Origin: Gammaproteobacteria bacterium
GTDB taxonomy: Bacteria > Pseudomonadota > Gammaproteobacteria > Pseudomonadales > Litorivicinaceae
Direction: 5' to 3'
NCBI GenBank assembly: GCA_002717305.1
Contig: PBDH01000003.1
Span: 1 to 17,119, forward strand
DNA: 17,119 nt
The position numbers and the translations under genes were made by a program. Shown here one piece after another: positions 1 through 7,881 of the stretch. Every line of letters starts with the position of its first letter. Within the stretch, counting starts at the first letter, position 1. Below the pieces are notes generated by a model that was not told where the DNA came from, searched no databases, and saw only the letters and a program-made list of their open reading frames with translations.

Positions 1-632
1 ATCTTTTCATGGTCATCTCCCCATCTCCGATGGGGCTGGCTAAACCCAAAATAGAGAAAAAAAGGTTGGTCGTCTGGAACACCATCTAAGATGGTACCCA
101 CAACTTCGTCTGTATCATGAATCGCCTCGTTTTTTGTAGAGGCTCCCCTCGCAAAGTGATCAAATCGCTGCGTAAACGCTCGATCCCGCACATCTAGCTC
201 CACAAGCGTATCCGTCACGTGGTCCAAGTCTCGATTCTTCCCATCCAAATGCTGATGCCGCCCTGCCAGCCCAACCCAATAGCCACTCTCTCTCAAGACA
301 TCTGTAAACAAAGTCGTTTCCGAACGTGCCGGCTGAGTGAAACGGGTCGCAGATAATCCCACTGGAGATCGGCCCGCAAAAATAGCGGTCCTCGATGGAG
401 CGCATTGCGGAGCTGCCGTATACGCACGATCGAAACGCATACCCTCATCGGCTAAGGCATCCAAATGCGGGGTTATATTAAACCGCTGACAATTGACGTC
501 CCGATAGGCTCCTAAGTGAGGTGTGCTATGATCATCTGAGAGGATCAGGAGAACATTGGGACGATCGGCAGCATCAAGAGCAAGAAGCCCAAAAGAATTG
601 AGAAGAATTAGGTTAAATAGACGTTTGTACAT
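1..632 (-). CDS. Secreted sulfatase (alkaline-phosphatase superfamily), N-terminal part, cut by the window edge
   Basis: Reading the minus strand from the ATG at 632-630 gives 210 codons with no stop before the window edge, so this is the N-terminal part of a longer gene (such sulfatases are usually about 450-550 aa). Residues 1 to about 22 form a signal peptide (KR, then a hydrophobic stretch ending LLALDA). Next come the metal-binding start RPNVLLILSDDH, TPHLDALADEGMRF, and the catalytic signature with C-A-P-S-R, whose Cys is normally matured to formylglycine. AGRSPVG follows, and later FFLYFGFSQPHR. Members hydrolyse sulfate esters or sulfamates; the substrate cannot be told from this part. 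The protein should act in the periplasm or outside and needs a formylglycine-generating enzyme, which is not in the window. It is divergent from the methyltransferase gene, with 633-774 between them. Confidence 0.9.
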   Translation of the reverse strand, partial: MYKRLFNLILLNSFGLLALDAADRPNVLLILSDDHSTPHLGAYRDVNCQRFNITPHLDALADEGMRFDRAYTAAPQCAPSRTAIFAGRSPVGLSATRFTQPARSETTLFTDVLRESGYWVGLAGRHQHLDGKNRDLDHVTDTLVELDVRDRAFTQRFDHFARGASTKNEAIHDTDEVVGTILDGVPDDQPFFLYFGFSQPHRRWGDDHEK

Positions 633-774
633 TTTCGAGAAACAACGAGTGAACCCACAACATACATACATGCAAATTAATAGCATAATGGAATCCCAGA
701 TAATTGGAACCCATAAAGCCCTGAAGCTTATAGCTATCGACATACTATGTCTTATCCCTAACGTTGGTTCTTTT

Positions 775-1410
775 ATGGATCGCTCTACGAATCAGCAATA
801 TCTCGCAGAAGATATGCAGCGTCTCGATGAGATGCTGTCAAGGGTTACCAAGTCAGACGAAGCTCTGAGCCGCTACCTCGCGAGTGGCGGCGATATGCAG
901 CTGCTGAATTTGGCCTGTGGAGCGTGCAACGAAGCGGGTACCCTAGCGAATTTTTTCGGTCGGTTTAGTGAGGAAACTGCCAACAACAGGAAACTGAAAT
1001 TCGTTGGTCTTGATATTCGAGCCCGAGAAATCGCGGATGCCGCCGTCCGATTCAGAGGAAATCCGAATGCAGAATTTGAATTCCTTCGAGGCGACGCCAC
1101 CAAGCTTCACGACCACCAACAACTGCCCAGCGAGTTCGACGTCGTCTTCGTCCGCCACCAGAATTTGTGGAACGGTAAAAGCGATTGGGAAAAGATATAC
1201 TACAAAGCCCTAGAGAAGCTCTCCCCAAATGGACGGCTTATCATCACGAGTTACTTCGACCGTGAGCATCAACAAGCGCTTGAAGTCATCAAGGAACAAG
1301 GAGGCGAACTCGTGGTTACCGAGGCCAACGAGATGTCCCGAGAACTGCCAACACCCGGCAAGTTCGTCGATCGCCACGTTGCGATTCTAAAACGGCAAAG
1401 CTCGTCTTAA
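775..1410 (+). CDS. Class I SAM-dependent methyltransferase
   Basis: The 211-aa protein from the ATG at 775 has the Rossmann-fold methyltransferase order: motif I LLNLACGACNEAG (about residues 43-55), motif II FVGLDIRAREI (77-87), an acidic GDATKL (106-111), motif IV FDVVFVRHQNLW (121-132), and LSPNGRLIITSYF (149-161) after the helix that precedes the late strand. It should transfer a methyl group from S-adenosylmethionine; the acceptor is unknown. The reading frame is open back to 556, but that extension overlaps the divergent sulfatase start (632) and looks non-protein-like, while conserved-looking sequence begins near MDRSTN. ATGs at 670 and 691 are alternatives. No clear ribosome-binding site precedes any of them. 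The protein is cytoplasmic, with no signal peptide. Its neighbours give no clue to a substrate. Confidence 0.8.
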   Translation: MDRSTNQQYLAEDMQRLDEMLSRVTKSDEALSRYLASGGDMQLLNLACGACNEAGTLANFFGRFSEETANNRKLKFVGLDIRAREIADAAVRFRGNPNAEFEFLRGDATKLHDHQQLPSEFDVVFVRHQNLWNGKSDWEKIYYKALEKLSPNGRLIITSYFDREHQQALEVIKEQGGELVVTEANEMSRELPTPGKFVDRHVAILKRQSSS

Positions 1411-1558
1411 TCGCAGCTTGAAGTATTGTCGCAGTTGCAGCAAGATAATGGATAGATCAACCCTTTTATTCTTTTTCGAGGGAAACCCCATGATCAATTG
1501 TCTACTTCAATATCTCTTGTTAAAAGAGCAGATCCAAAGTATATGTTTGTTTAGGGGT

Positions 1559-1564
1559 TATAAT
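1559..1564 (+). promoter_or_regulatory. Possible -10 element (TATAAT) before the DUF1552 gene
   Basis: A perfect TATAAT lies 14-23 nt upstream of the two possible start codons (1578, 1587) of the DUF1552 gene. No convincing -35 hexamer is found about 17 bp upstream (the bases there are AAAGTA), and the implied 5' leader would be very short. The 1411-1577 gap is otherwise AT-rich with nothing recognisable. Weak evidence only. Confidence 0.25.
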
Positions 1565-1577
1565 CAAAAAACCTTTC

Positions 1578-2876
1578 ATGCTACCCATGAGAACTCAAAC
1601 TAACCTAACAGGAGTATCAACCATCGGACGCCGCCAGTTTCTAAGAGCTGCAGGGGCTCTCATTGCTTTACCTACCCTCGAATCGATCGCCGCACCAATC
1701 GCTCAGGCCGCGACCTCAACTGTAGGCGCTAAAAACCTCGTTTCGATCGGGGCCTACCTCGGTTGGCACCAGAACGCATTCTTTCCAAAAGAAGTGGGTA
1801 AAGGCTACCACCTTCCCACTACGCTGGCCCCATTGGCTGACTACCAGAACGATTTCACCGTGTTCTCTGGCCTCGATCACCGGGCGCCCAATGGCCATGG
1901 AGCCTGGAGCAACTTCCTTTGCGGCAATACTCCAAACACTTACTCAATGGATCAGATCGTGGCAGACCAAATTGGGCAGAAATCGCGCTTTCCATCTTTG
2001 CAACTGACGGCCGGAACCGGGGAAGGCAGTAAGGCCATGAGCTTTACCAAGCAGGGCATGGGTCTTCCCATGATCCAACGGCCAAGCGTTTTTTACAAAC
2101 AACTCTTCATGTCCGAATCCGACAGAGCCCGCATGGAATACATGCTTCGTAGCGGCAGAAGCGCAATCGACCTAGTGCTTGACGATGCGACACGCCTTAA
2201 AAAATCGGTACCGCAATCAGACGGCGATAAATTGGAAGAGTATTTCGATTCAATGCGCTCCGTTGAAAAACGCATGGAACGACAGATTTCACAGATCAAC
2301 GATCCCCTGCCAACCACGGATTACAAACTTCCCGATTCCGATCCCATCACACCCAATCTTCTCATGGAGGCGGAAGTGCTGATGTACGATCTCATGGCCC
2401 TGGCAATCGAAACAGAATCCAGTCGCGTGCTATCTTTTTTCATCGACGGCTTAGGGCAAGTTTTCTCCTTTGATGGACAGCCCCTCAGGTCTGGCTATCA
2501 TGGCCTTTCCCACCACGGTAACGATCCGGAGATGATTCGCGATTTGGTATCAATTGAGTCCGCTCACATGGTTTGCCTGAGCGGCTTCCTTGGTCAGCTG
2601 AAAGAGAAGAAGCGCCCCAACGGCAAATCGTTGCTCGATGAAACCATTATTCTCGTAGGAACTGGGATGGGGGATGCGAGTCGTCACTCCAACGCTAATT
2701 TGCCGACACTAGTAGCAGGGGGCGGATTTAATCACGGAAGCCACATCGCTATCGACCAGAGGAAGCCAGACGCGCCACTACTGGGGGACCTCTACATTTC
2801 CCTGATGCAGCGCCTCGGAGTAGAGACGAATGAGTTCTCCAATGCGTCGCACAACATGAACCAGTTTTTTAGCTAA
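1578..2876 (+). CDS. Tat-exported DUF1552 (HXXSHH) family protein
   Basis: The 432-aa protein has a twin-arginine signal: GRRQFLRAAG at about residues 17-26, then a hydrophobic run and APIAQA near 39-44. The diagnostic family motif H-G-L-S-H-H is at residues 308-313. A second typical block, GTGMGDASRHSNANLPTLVAGGG, spans about 361-383. This matches DUF1552 (PF07586), a family of unknown function characteristic of planctomycetes, verrucomicrobia and myxobacteria and distantly like DUF1501 proteins. The twin-arginine signal implies folding, probably with a cofactor, before export. It is followed after 5 nt by the DUF1592-type cytochrome gene, the standard partner, so the two are very likely co-transcribed and work together outside the cytoplasm. 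Start uncertain: ATG at 1578 or 1587, neither with a clear ribosome-binding site. The coding frame looks intact. Confidence 0.92.
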   Translation: MLPMRTQTNLTGVSTIGRRQFLRAAGALIALPTLESIAAPIAQAATSTVGAKNLVSIGAYLGWHQNAFFPKEVGKGYHLPTTLAPLADYQNDFTVFSGLDHRAPNGHGAWSNFLCGNTPNTYSMDQIVADQIGQKSRFPSLQLTAGTGEGSKAMSFTKQGMGLPMIQRPSVFYKQLFMSESDRARMEYMLRSGRSAIDLVLDDATRLKKSVPQSDGDKLEEYFDSMRSVEKRMERQISQINDPLPTTDYKLPDSDPITPNLLMEAEVLMYDLMALAIETESSRVLSFFIDGLGQVFSFDGQPLRSGYHGLSHHGNDPEMIRDLVSIESAHMVCLSGFLGQLKEKKRPNGKSLLDETIILVGTGMGDASRHSNANLPTLVAGGGFNHGSHIAIDQRKPDAPLLGDLYISLMQRLGVETNEFSNASHNMNQFFS

Positions 2877-2881
2877 TAAAA

Positions 2882-5587
2882 ATGCGTTCTCACATTACGA
2901 ATGCTTTCGTCGTAGGGCTGTCGCTTGCGAAATGCCACATTGTGCTAACAACCTACGCGGCACTTCGCAAGCGAAAGCCCTACATCCTGTTATGCTACAT
3001 CGGAGTAACCAGCACGCTTTCCCTCTCCGCGAAAACTGAGCTGCCAATTCCGGACGCAGCCTACGAAGTCCTCTCCAACTATTGCTTAGACTGTCACGAC
3101 GAAGCTGAGATGAAGGGCGACGTCAACCTGGATCCTATATCGGTTGACTGGGGACAGAAAGACAATCGGGACCTATGGGAAAAAGCTCACTACGTTGCGA
3201 AAGAAGGATTCATGCCTCCCGCCAAAAAGAGGCAGCCCAATGAGAAAGAACGTGCCACTCTGGTCCGCTGGCTCGATGGGAAACTTCTTGAAAATACACC
3301 AATTGGAGGCACTCCTCCGCGACGACTTAGTGCCGACGAGTACCGTTCCACTATCCGTAGCCTCTTCGACTTGCCAGATTACGAACTGCCACTCGGATTT
3401 CCCAAAGACTCAGAATTTCACGGCTTCAATAACGTCGGTGAAGGCCTAGTTCTCTCACCTCCTCTAATGGAGGCCTACACCAAGGTCGCAGAGCTCGTTG
3501 CCGACACGGTTTATCCACCCGCACGAAAGGAACCTCGCTCAACAACACGAACCGCCGGCCCCAACGATATGGTGCTCAGTTTCTCCGCCGGGAAAATAGT
3601 GGACGATTCGCTCCTCCTCGTTTCACGTGGACATGAAATTTTTCGCAGCTGCTATTGGCCCAGCCGAATGGAAGTTATGTCTTCCGGGACTTACCGAATC
3701 ACGGTGAGAGCAGCCAAGCACAAGCCGACATGGGGAGGCCCGATGAAGTTAGAAATCCGTGCTCGCGAGCTCAGTGCCAGTGACCGCTCGCGCGCAGACA
3801 TTTTCCGCCTGCTCAAAGTCATGGATGTTCCTTCAACGGAACCCACAACTATTACCTTCGAGGCAGAGCTCTATGAAGGTCAGACTTTGCTCTTCCGCTG
3901 GATGAATGCGGACATGGCCCACGACTATGCTAAGTTCGCCAAACACATGGAAGAGTGGTTCGAAAAAGATCCGCGCTGGTTAGCTGCCTGGCAGCATACC
4001 GTCTTTCCAAATGGCGATTTAAGCAAAATTCGCACGTCCGTGATTCGTGGACGCAGTGGTTGGGAGTTCCTAAACAAGGCGTTCAATGATCCGAACCTCG
4101 ATATGAGCCGTGCGACGATGGATGACGAGCTTACGGTCAAATTCCTCGAACTGGCCAACTCCAACACCGGTATGTTTAATTTCGCCGACATTCTTTGTCA
4201 CTACTACTTCACAAACGGTCCAGCTTTAGAATTCCATCAGGTAACCATCGAGGGTCCTTTAAAGACGGTCGATGGCCCGAGAGAGATGCTAGCCAAAAAA
4301 CTTCAGAAGCGCTTTACCGGCACTCGAATTCCTGGCCAGTCAGACGAGGCCTTCACGCAAGACATTCTTGAGAGATTTCTTCCTCAGGCATTTCGTCGTC
4401 CCGTCGATCAGGAGACCATTGAGACCTATCTTAATATCGCTAAACGACGTTGGGTGCAAGGAGGCGACTTCGATGCTGCGATGCACCTCCTCATCCGAAA
4501 TATTCTGATCTCACCTCGCTTCATCTACAGACTTCTGAGTCCCGGCGAACTGGATGACTATGATCTAGCGAGCCGCCTGTCTTACTTTCTGACTCAAGCA
4601 CCCCCAGACAAGAAACTGCTCGACTCAGCCAAGAAAGGAAAACTCTCCGATCCTCAAATCCTTCGCAGAGAGGCCCTTCGTTTATTACCGCAAAAGCCAA
4701 CGGATGCCATGGTTCAGAGTTTTACGAGTCAATGGCTGGATACCAATCTCCTACCGGAAATCATGCCGGATCCCGTCTTCAAGTTTTCCGAGGCGGAAAT
4801 CACCATCGCGGAGGAGGAAGTAGAGCATTTCTTTACCGAAATACTGACCAAGAATCTTCCCATGACGGATTTTATCGATCCGGATTTCCACTACACCACC
4901 CTTGCATTTGCAAAGGACAATTACCAGTACCCACGAGCGGAAAAGGCAGCGATGAAAAGTTCTTCAATGGGCTCTGAATCAGAGCTACGGAAGCTCCCGC
5001 TTGATCGAGGGGGTCGCTACGGCGGACTCCTTTCCCAGTCTGCAGTCATGACCGCCACCGCCAATGGAGTGGATACACAACCTGTACTGCGCGGCGTTTG
5101 GGTCCTTGAAAATATTCTCGGCATGCCGCCACCACCACCACCAAAAAACGTACCTGCCCTCACGCCGGATACTCGGGGTGCCAACACACCGCGGGAACTA
5201 CTGGCAGCTCACACTTCAGAAGATTCTTGTGCAACCTGCCACGTCAGAATTGATCCCGTCGGGTTCGTTCTGGAAAACTTCGATCCCGTCGGCAATTGGC
5301 GTGAAGAGTGGCCCAAAACGGGCATTCCGATCGATCCCACCGGTACCCTCCCCGATGGTACTTCGATAAAAGACGTAACTGAGCTCAAGTCTTGGCTCGT
5401 TGATCATATCGACTTTTTCTCCCTCTGTTTGTCAGAGAAATTAGTGACTTATGCCACTGGTCGAGTGCCCAATTTTGCCGAACGGAAAGAGATCGAGACC
5501 ATTGTCCACCAGAACCGTGAAAAAGGAAATGGTTTCCAAGATCTTATTCTTGCACTGATCACCAGCGAAACGTTCCGCACGAAATAG
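2882..5587 (+). CDS. Exported two-CxxCH planctomycete-type cytochrome, DUF1587/DUF1595/DUF1592/DUF1588/DUF1585
   Basis: A 901-aa protein. After an N-terminal export region comes a heme-binding CLDCH (residues 68-72, PSCyt-like); DUF1587 (about 147-212, with RRLSADEYRSTIR and GFNNVGEGLVLSP); a middle beta-rich section; DUF1595 (about 497-552, FLPQAFRRPVD to LISPRFIYRL); DUF1592 (about 557-685); DUF1588 (about 705-808, RGGRYGGLLSQSAVMTATANG, a proline run, and CATCH at 783-787); and DUF1585 (about 823-900). Two CxxCH motifs imply up to two c-type hemes. The biochemical reaction is unknown. It is coupled to the DUF1552 gene 5 nt upstream. Oddity: residues 11-34 are encoded by an in-frame 72-bp palindrome (2912-2983). 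Without it, MRSHITNAFV would join ILLCYIGVTSTLSLSA directly into an ordinary signal peptide. The only in-frame ATG before the heme motif is at 2882. Confidence 0.92.
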   Translation: MRSHITNAFVVGLSLAKCHIVLTTYAALRKRKPYILLCYIGVTSTLSLSAKTELPIPDAAYEVLSNYCLDCHDEAEMKGDVNLDPISVDWGQKDNRDLWEKAHYVAKEGFMPPAKKRQPNEKERATLVRWLDGKLLENTPIGGTPPRRLSADEYRSTIRSLFDLPDYELPLGFPKDSEFHGFNNVGEGLVLSPPLMEAYTKVAELVADTVYPPARKEPRSTTRTAGPNDMVLSFSAGKIVDDSLLLVSRGHEIFRSCYWPSRMEVMSSGTYRITVRAAKHKPTWGGPMKLEIRARELSASDRSRADIFRLLKVMDVPSTEPTTITFEAELYEGQTLLFRWMNADMAHDYAKFAKHMEEWFEKDPRWLAAWQHTVFPNGDLSKIRTSVIRGRSGWEFLNKAFNDPNLDMSRATMDDELTVKFLELANSNTGMFNFADILCHYYFTNGPALEFHQVTIEGPLKTVDGPREMLAKKLQKRFTGTRIPGQSDEAFTQDILERFLPQAFRRPVDQETIETYLNIAKRRWVQGGDFDAAMHLLIRNILISPRFIYRLLSPGELDDYDLASRLSYFLTQAPPDKKLLDSAKKGKLSDPQILRREALRLLPQKPTDAMVQSFTSQWLDTNLLPEIMPDPVFKFSEAEITIAEEEVEHFFTEILTKNLPMTDFIDPDFHYTTLAFAKDNYQYPRAEKAAMKSSSMGSESELRKLPLDRGGRYGGLLSQSAVMTATANGVDTQPVLRGVWVLENILGMPPPPPPKNVPALTPDTRGANTPRELLAAHTSEDSCATCHVRIDPVGFVLENFDPVGNWREEWPKTGIPIDPTGTLPDGTSIKDVTELKSWLVDHIDFFSLCLSEKLVTYATGRVPNFAERKEIETIVHQNREKGNGFQDLILALITSETFRTK
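2912..2983. repeat. 72-bp REP-like palindromic element inserted in frame in the signal-peptide region
   Basis: The left arm GTAGGGCTGTCGCTTGCGAA (2912-2931) and the reverse complement of the right arm 2964-2983 agree at 19 of 20 positions. Pairing continues inward imperfectly (TGCC with GGCA), leaving a small central loop. The length, 72 bp, is exactly 24 codons, so the host frame is kept. It encodes residues 11-34 of the DUF1592-type protein. Size, symmetry and an apparent clean junction resemble a REP or small non-autonomous palindromic element. No RAYT transposase and no second full copy are in the window. Confidence 0.75.
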
Positions 5588-5665
5588 GACAAGCAAATCC
5601 TACCGAGTCAGGGGCCGCATTTCCCCTATTGAGTGCCTATACCATGGATAAATGACCCCGAGTCT

Positions 5666-5908
5666 CGATGCTTTAGCAACCAAACCGTTTGTTACCATCT
5701 GGAGGAAGCCAAAGGTCCAGTACACAAAATTGAAAACGAGCGTACAGAGGGCGATCGCTCCCAATGCCGCAACTTCTCCCGGCCGGCCAATGACTGTCGC
5801 CTCCGCAAGCCCAAGCAAAGGCGTTGACGTATTCGCCAAAACAATCGGCCAAGCCCTGCCCGCGATTGCACGGTAGGTGGTTTCATACGATTGGTACAAC
5901 AGATTCAT
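5666..5908 (-). pseudogene. N-terminal relic of a MATE/DinF-like efflux transporter
   Basis: From the ATG at 5908-5906 the minus strand reads about 81 codons that look like the start of a MATE-family multidrug or DinF-like exporter: AWPIVLANTSTPLLGLAEATVIG (TM1 region), RPGEVAALGAIALCTLVFNF, then YWTFGFLQMVTNGLVAKA (TM2 region). Full family members are about 440 aa with 12 membrane segments. Here similarity stops after LVAKAS, about 80 bp from the 3' end of the DUF1592-type gene. The frame runs on to a stop at 5600 with unrelated sequence. The rest of the gene is absent, so it is a truncated relic, probably the scar of a deletion or of the rearrangement that placed the neighbouring gene here. 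A short active protein is very unlikely. Confidence 0.7.
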
Positions 5909-6224
5909 TTTGGACTAGCGACGACTTAAAGGTTTCGGTGCTTTCAGGCTCGCCGATTGAAGAGTCTTGTCCCAACTTACCTAACCAGTCGACGGGCCAT
6001 ACTGTAAAAGAGTGTCCCATGGCTCCTTACGTATTGCCCACCGCTTGCGATCGCGAAGCCCCGAGCTGCAACCGTAGAATGGCAACCTTTTACCAACCAA
6101 GGATGTAAGGGTCATGCCTCAGCAGTTTTGGTTCGTGCTTTAAGGAATTCTCGGATTACGCTATTGCCGCTCGGTATATATCGTCTATCCACTAAACTTG
6201 AAGTCACTCCCCAGCCAAACCTCC
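5909..6224. other. Intergenic stretch with no recognisable gene
   Basis: Several short open frames here have no family resemblance. Noted only: two copies of TGTCCCA (5968-5974 and 6013-6019), each preceded by an AGAGT-like string, and a GCGATCGC octamer inside a near-palindrome around 6043-6060. No confident promoter or transposon end can be named. It probably contains the promoter of the downstream sulfatase. Confidence 0.4.
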
Positions 6225-7801
6225 ATGAAACCTCTATCACCCTTTTCCGTTTTCCGCCAAGCCGGTTTTCTAATGCTCGCCGGCATTCTTTTTACAGAAT
6301 CCGCAATCTCACAAGACCGTCCCCCTGTGGCGAGCGTGTCGAAACCAAACATTCTTTTCATTTTTGTCGACGACCAGTCGCCACTTACGCTGAGCGCCTA
6401 CGGGAACCAGGTTTGCCAGACCCCCAATCTAGATCGACTCGCCCGCGAAGGAATGGTTCTAGATAACGCCCATCACATGGGTTCCTGGGTAGGTGGCGTA
6501 TGCCTGCCTTCCCGCACCATGGTACAGACGTCTATCAATGTGTGGCGGACGCAAGACATCGCCAAGCGCTACCCACGCATGAATCCGAGAACCTACGTGC
6601 ACCAGCCGAGGAAATTGCTCGCAGATCTTTCTCCCAACGATCCGGACTACTATAGTATGCCTGCTCTCTTCTTTCGGGCCGGTTACGACACCTATCGAAC
6701 CTGCAAAATTGGCAATACCTACGAGGGGGCCAATCGACTGTACTTGGGACGCAACGACCAAACCAACTACGGACCCGAAGACGAGACTGGAAGTTGGTGG
6801 CACGGGGAGCAAGTCATGAACTACCTGAAGGAGCGAGAGAAGGGAATAAAGGAAGACCCCTTTCTCTTATTCTTTGGCTTCACTCATCCGCATGACCCTA
6901 GAAATGGAAAGCCTGTCCTGCTTGATAAATACGGGGCTGATAATACAGATATTCCGACTTCTCCCAATCCCCTCGCCCCCCCACTCCAGGCAAACTACCT
7001 TCCCGCTCACCCTTTCCATCATGGTCATCCCGGACTTCGCGACGAGGTCGCAGTTCAGGGAGTTCTGCTCAAGAGAGATGAAGCCACCGTTAGAAACGAG
7101 CTTGGCCGCGAGTACGCCTGTATCGAGAATATCGATCGGCAGGTAGGCAGAGTGCTCGACAAACTCGAAGCAATGGGCGAGTTAGAAAATACCTACATCT
7201 TTTACTCTGCTGATCACGGCATAGCGGTGGGCCGGCACGGATTGATGGGAAAACAGAATCTCTACGAGCACACCTGGCGGGTACCTATGATCATTCGAGG
7301 ACCAGGAATCAAAGCGGGCAGCCGGGCTCAAGGGAACACCTACCTCATGGACCTACTACCCACTTTCTGTGATCTTGCGAGTATTGAAAAACCAATTACA
7401 TTCGATGGTATTAGTTTTAAGCCCGTTCTCATGGGGAAAAGAAACACGGTTCGCGATGTTCTCTACGGAGTCTACAATGGAGGCACTAAACCGGGAATGC
7501 GATCGGTCAAAAAGGAGACTGGAAACTGATCAAGTATGATGTACTTGATGGGTACATCCAGGAAACCCAGCTATTCAATCTGAAGGATAATCCCAACGAA
7601 TTTCTAATTCAGCACCACGATCGTGCCTTGGTGGCGATGACTGGAGTCGAACCGAAGCGTCACCAAGTAAATCTTGCAGAAAACCCAGCCTACGCCACCA
7701 AACGAAAAGAAATGGAAGCCATTCTGCTAAGCGAAATGATAAAATGGGGAGACCCCTACCGTCTCTGGGACCAACCTCCCAGAGCCCAAAACAGGCAATA
7801 G
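6225..7801 (+). CDS. Secreted sulfatase with a one-base frameshift near the C-terminus
   Basis: The start is the ATG at 6225 (the frame is open to a TTG at 6198). A signal peptide covers about residues 1-29 (FLMLAGILFTESAISQ). Sulfatase motifs: PNILFIFVDDQ (41-51), TPNLDRLAREGM (66-77), the formylglycine signature C-L-P-S-R at 93-97, FFGFTHPHDPRNGKP, and ADHGIAVGRHGLMGKQNLYEHTWRVP cut by normal spacing. The zero frame stops at TGA 7527-7529, but the family C-terminus continues in the -1 frame from GGA at 7514 (GDWKLIKYDVLDG, TQLFNLKDNPNEF) to TAG 7799-7801. The break is at the A5 run 7509-7513; one more A would restore VKKGDWKL. So it is a mutated gene, an assembly error, or much less likely a recoding site. 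In the signature the usual TG after CxPSR is TS. The substrate is unknown; the protein is likely periplasmic or secreted. Confidence 0.82.
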
Positions 7802-7881
7802 TACATTGACTTATTTCCTATTGCTAGCGGCACTATCCAGCTATTATCCGCAAATACAAATTCAAGACACCGGAGCTACCG

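Noticed and set aside
556..774. N-terminal extension of the methyltransferase to an ATG at 556
   Set aside because: It overlaps the start of the divergent sulfatase, lacks methyltransferase features, and the conserved-looking protein begins near 775.
1418..1603. 61-codon open frame between the methyltransferase and DUF1552 genes
   Set aside because: No family resemblance, AT-rich sequence, and it overlaps the next gene's start; most likely non-coding.
2912..2983. The palindrome as a transcription terminator between the DUF1552 and DUF1592 genes
   Set aside because: It lies after the ATG within an open frame, has no T-run, and a terminator there would stop expression of the second gene.
5968..6019. 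The two TGTCCCA copies as ends of an insertion sequence
   Set aside because: They are in direct orientation, only about 45 bp apart, with no transposase or target duplication.
6043..6060. GCGATCGC near-palindrome as another copy of the 72-bp element
   Set aside because: The resemblance to the arms is only a short GC-rich string; the rest does not align.
7508..7549. Confident call of programmed -1 ribosomal frameshifting in the sulfatase
   Set aside because: The slippery string lacks the preferred first A, the spacer is long, the stem is weak, and the adjacent gene shows similar one-base losses with no recoding logic.
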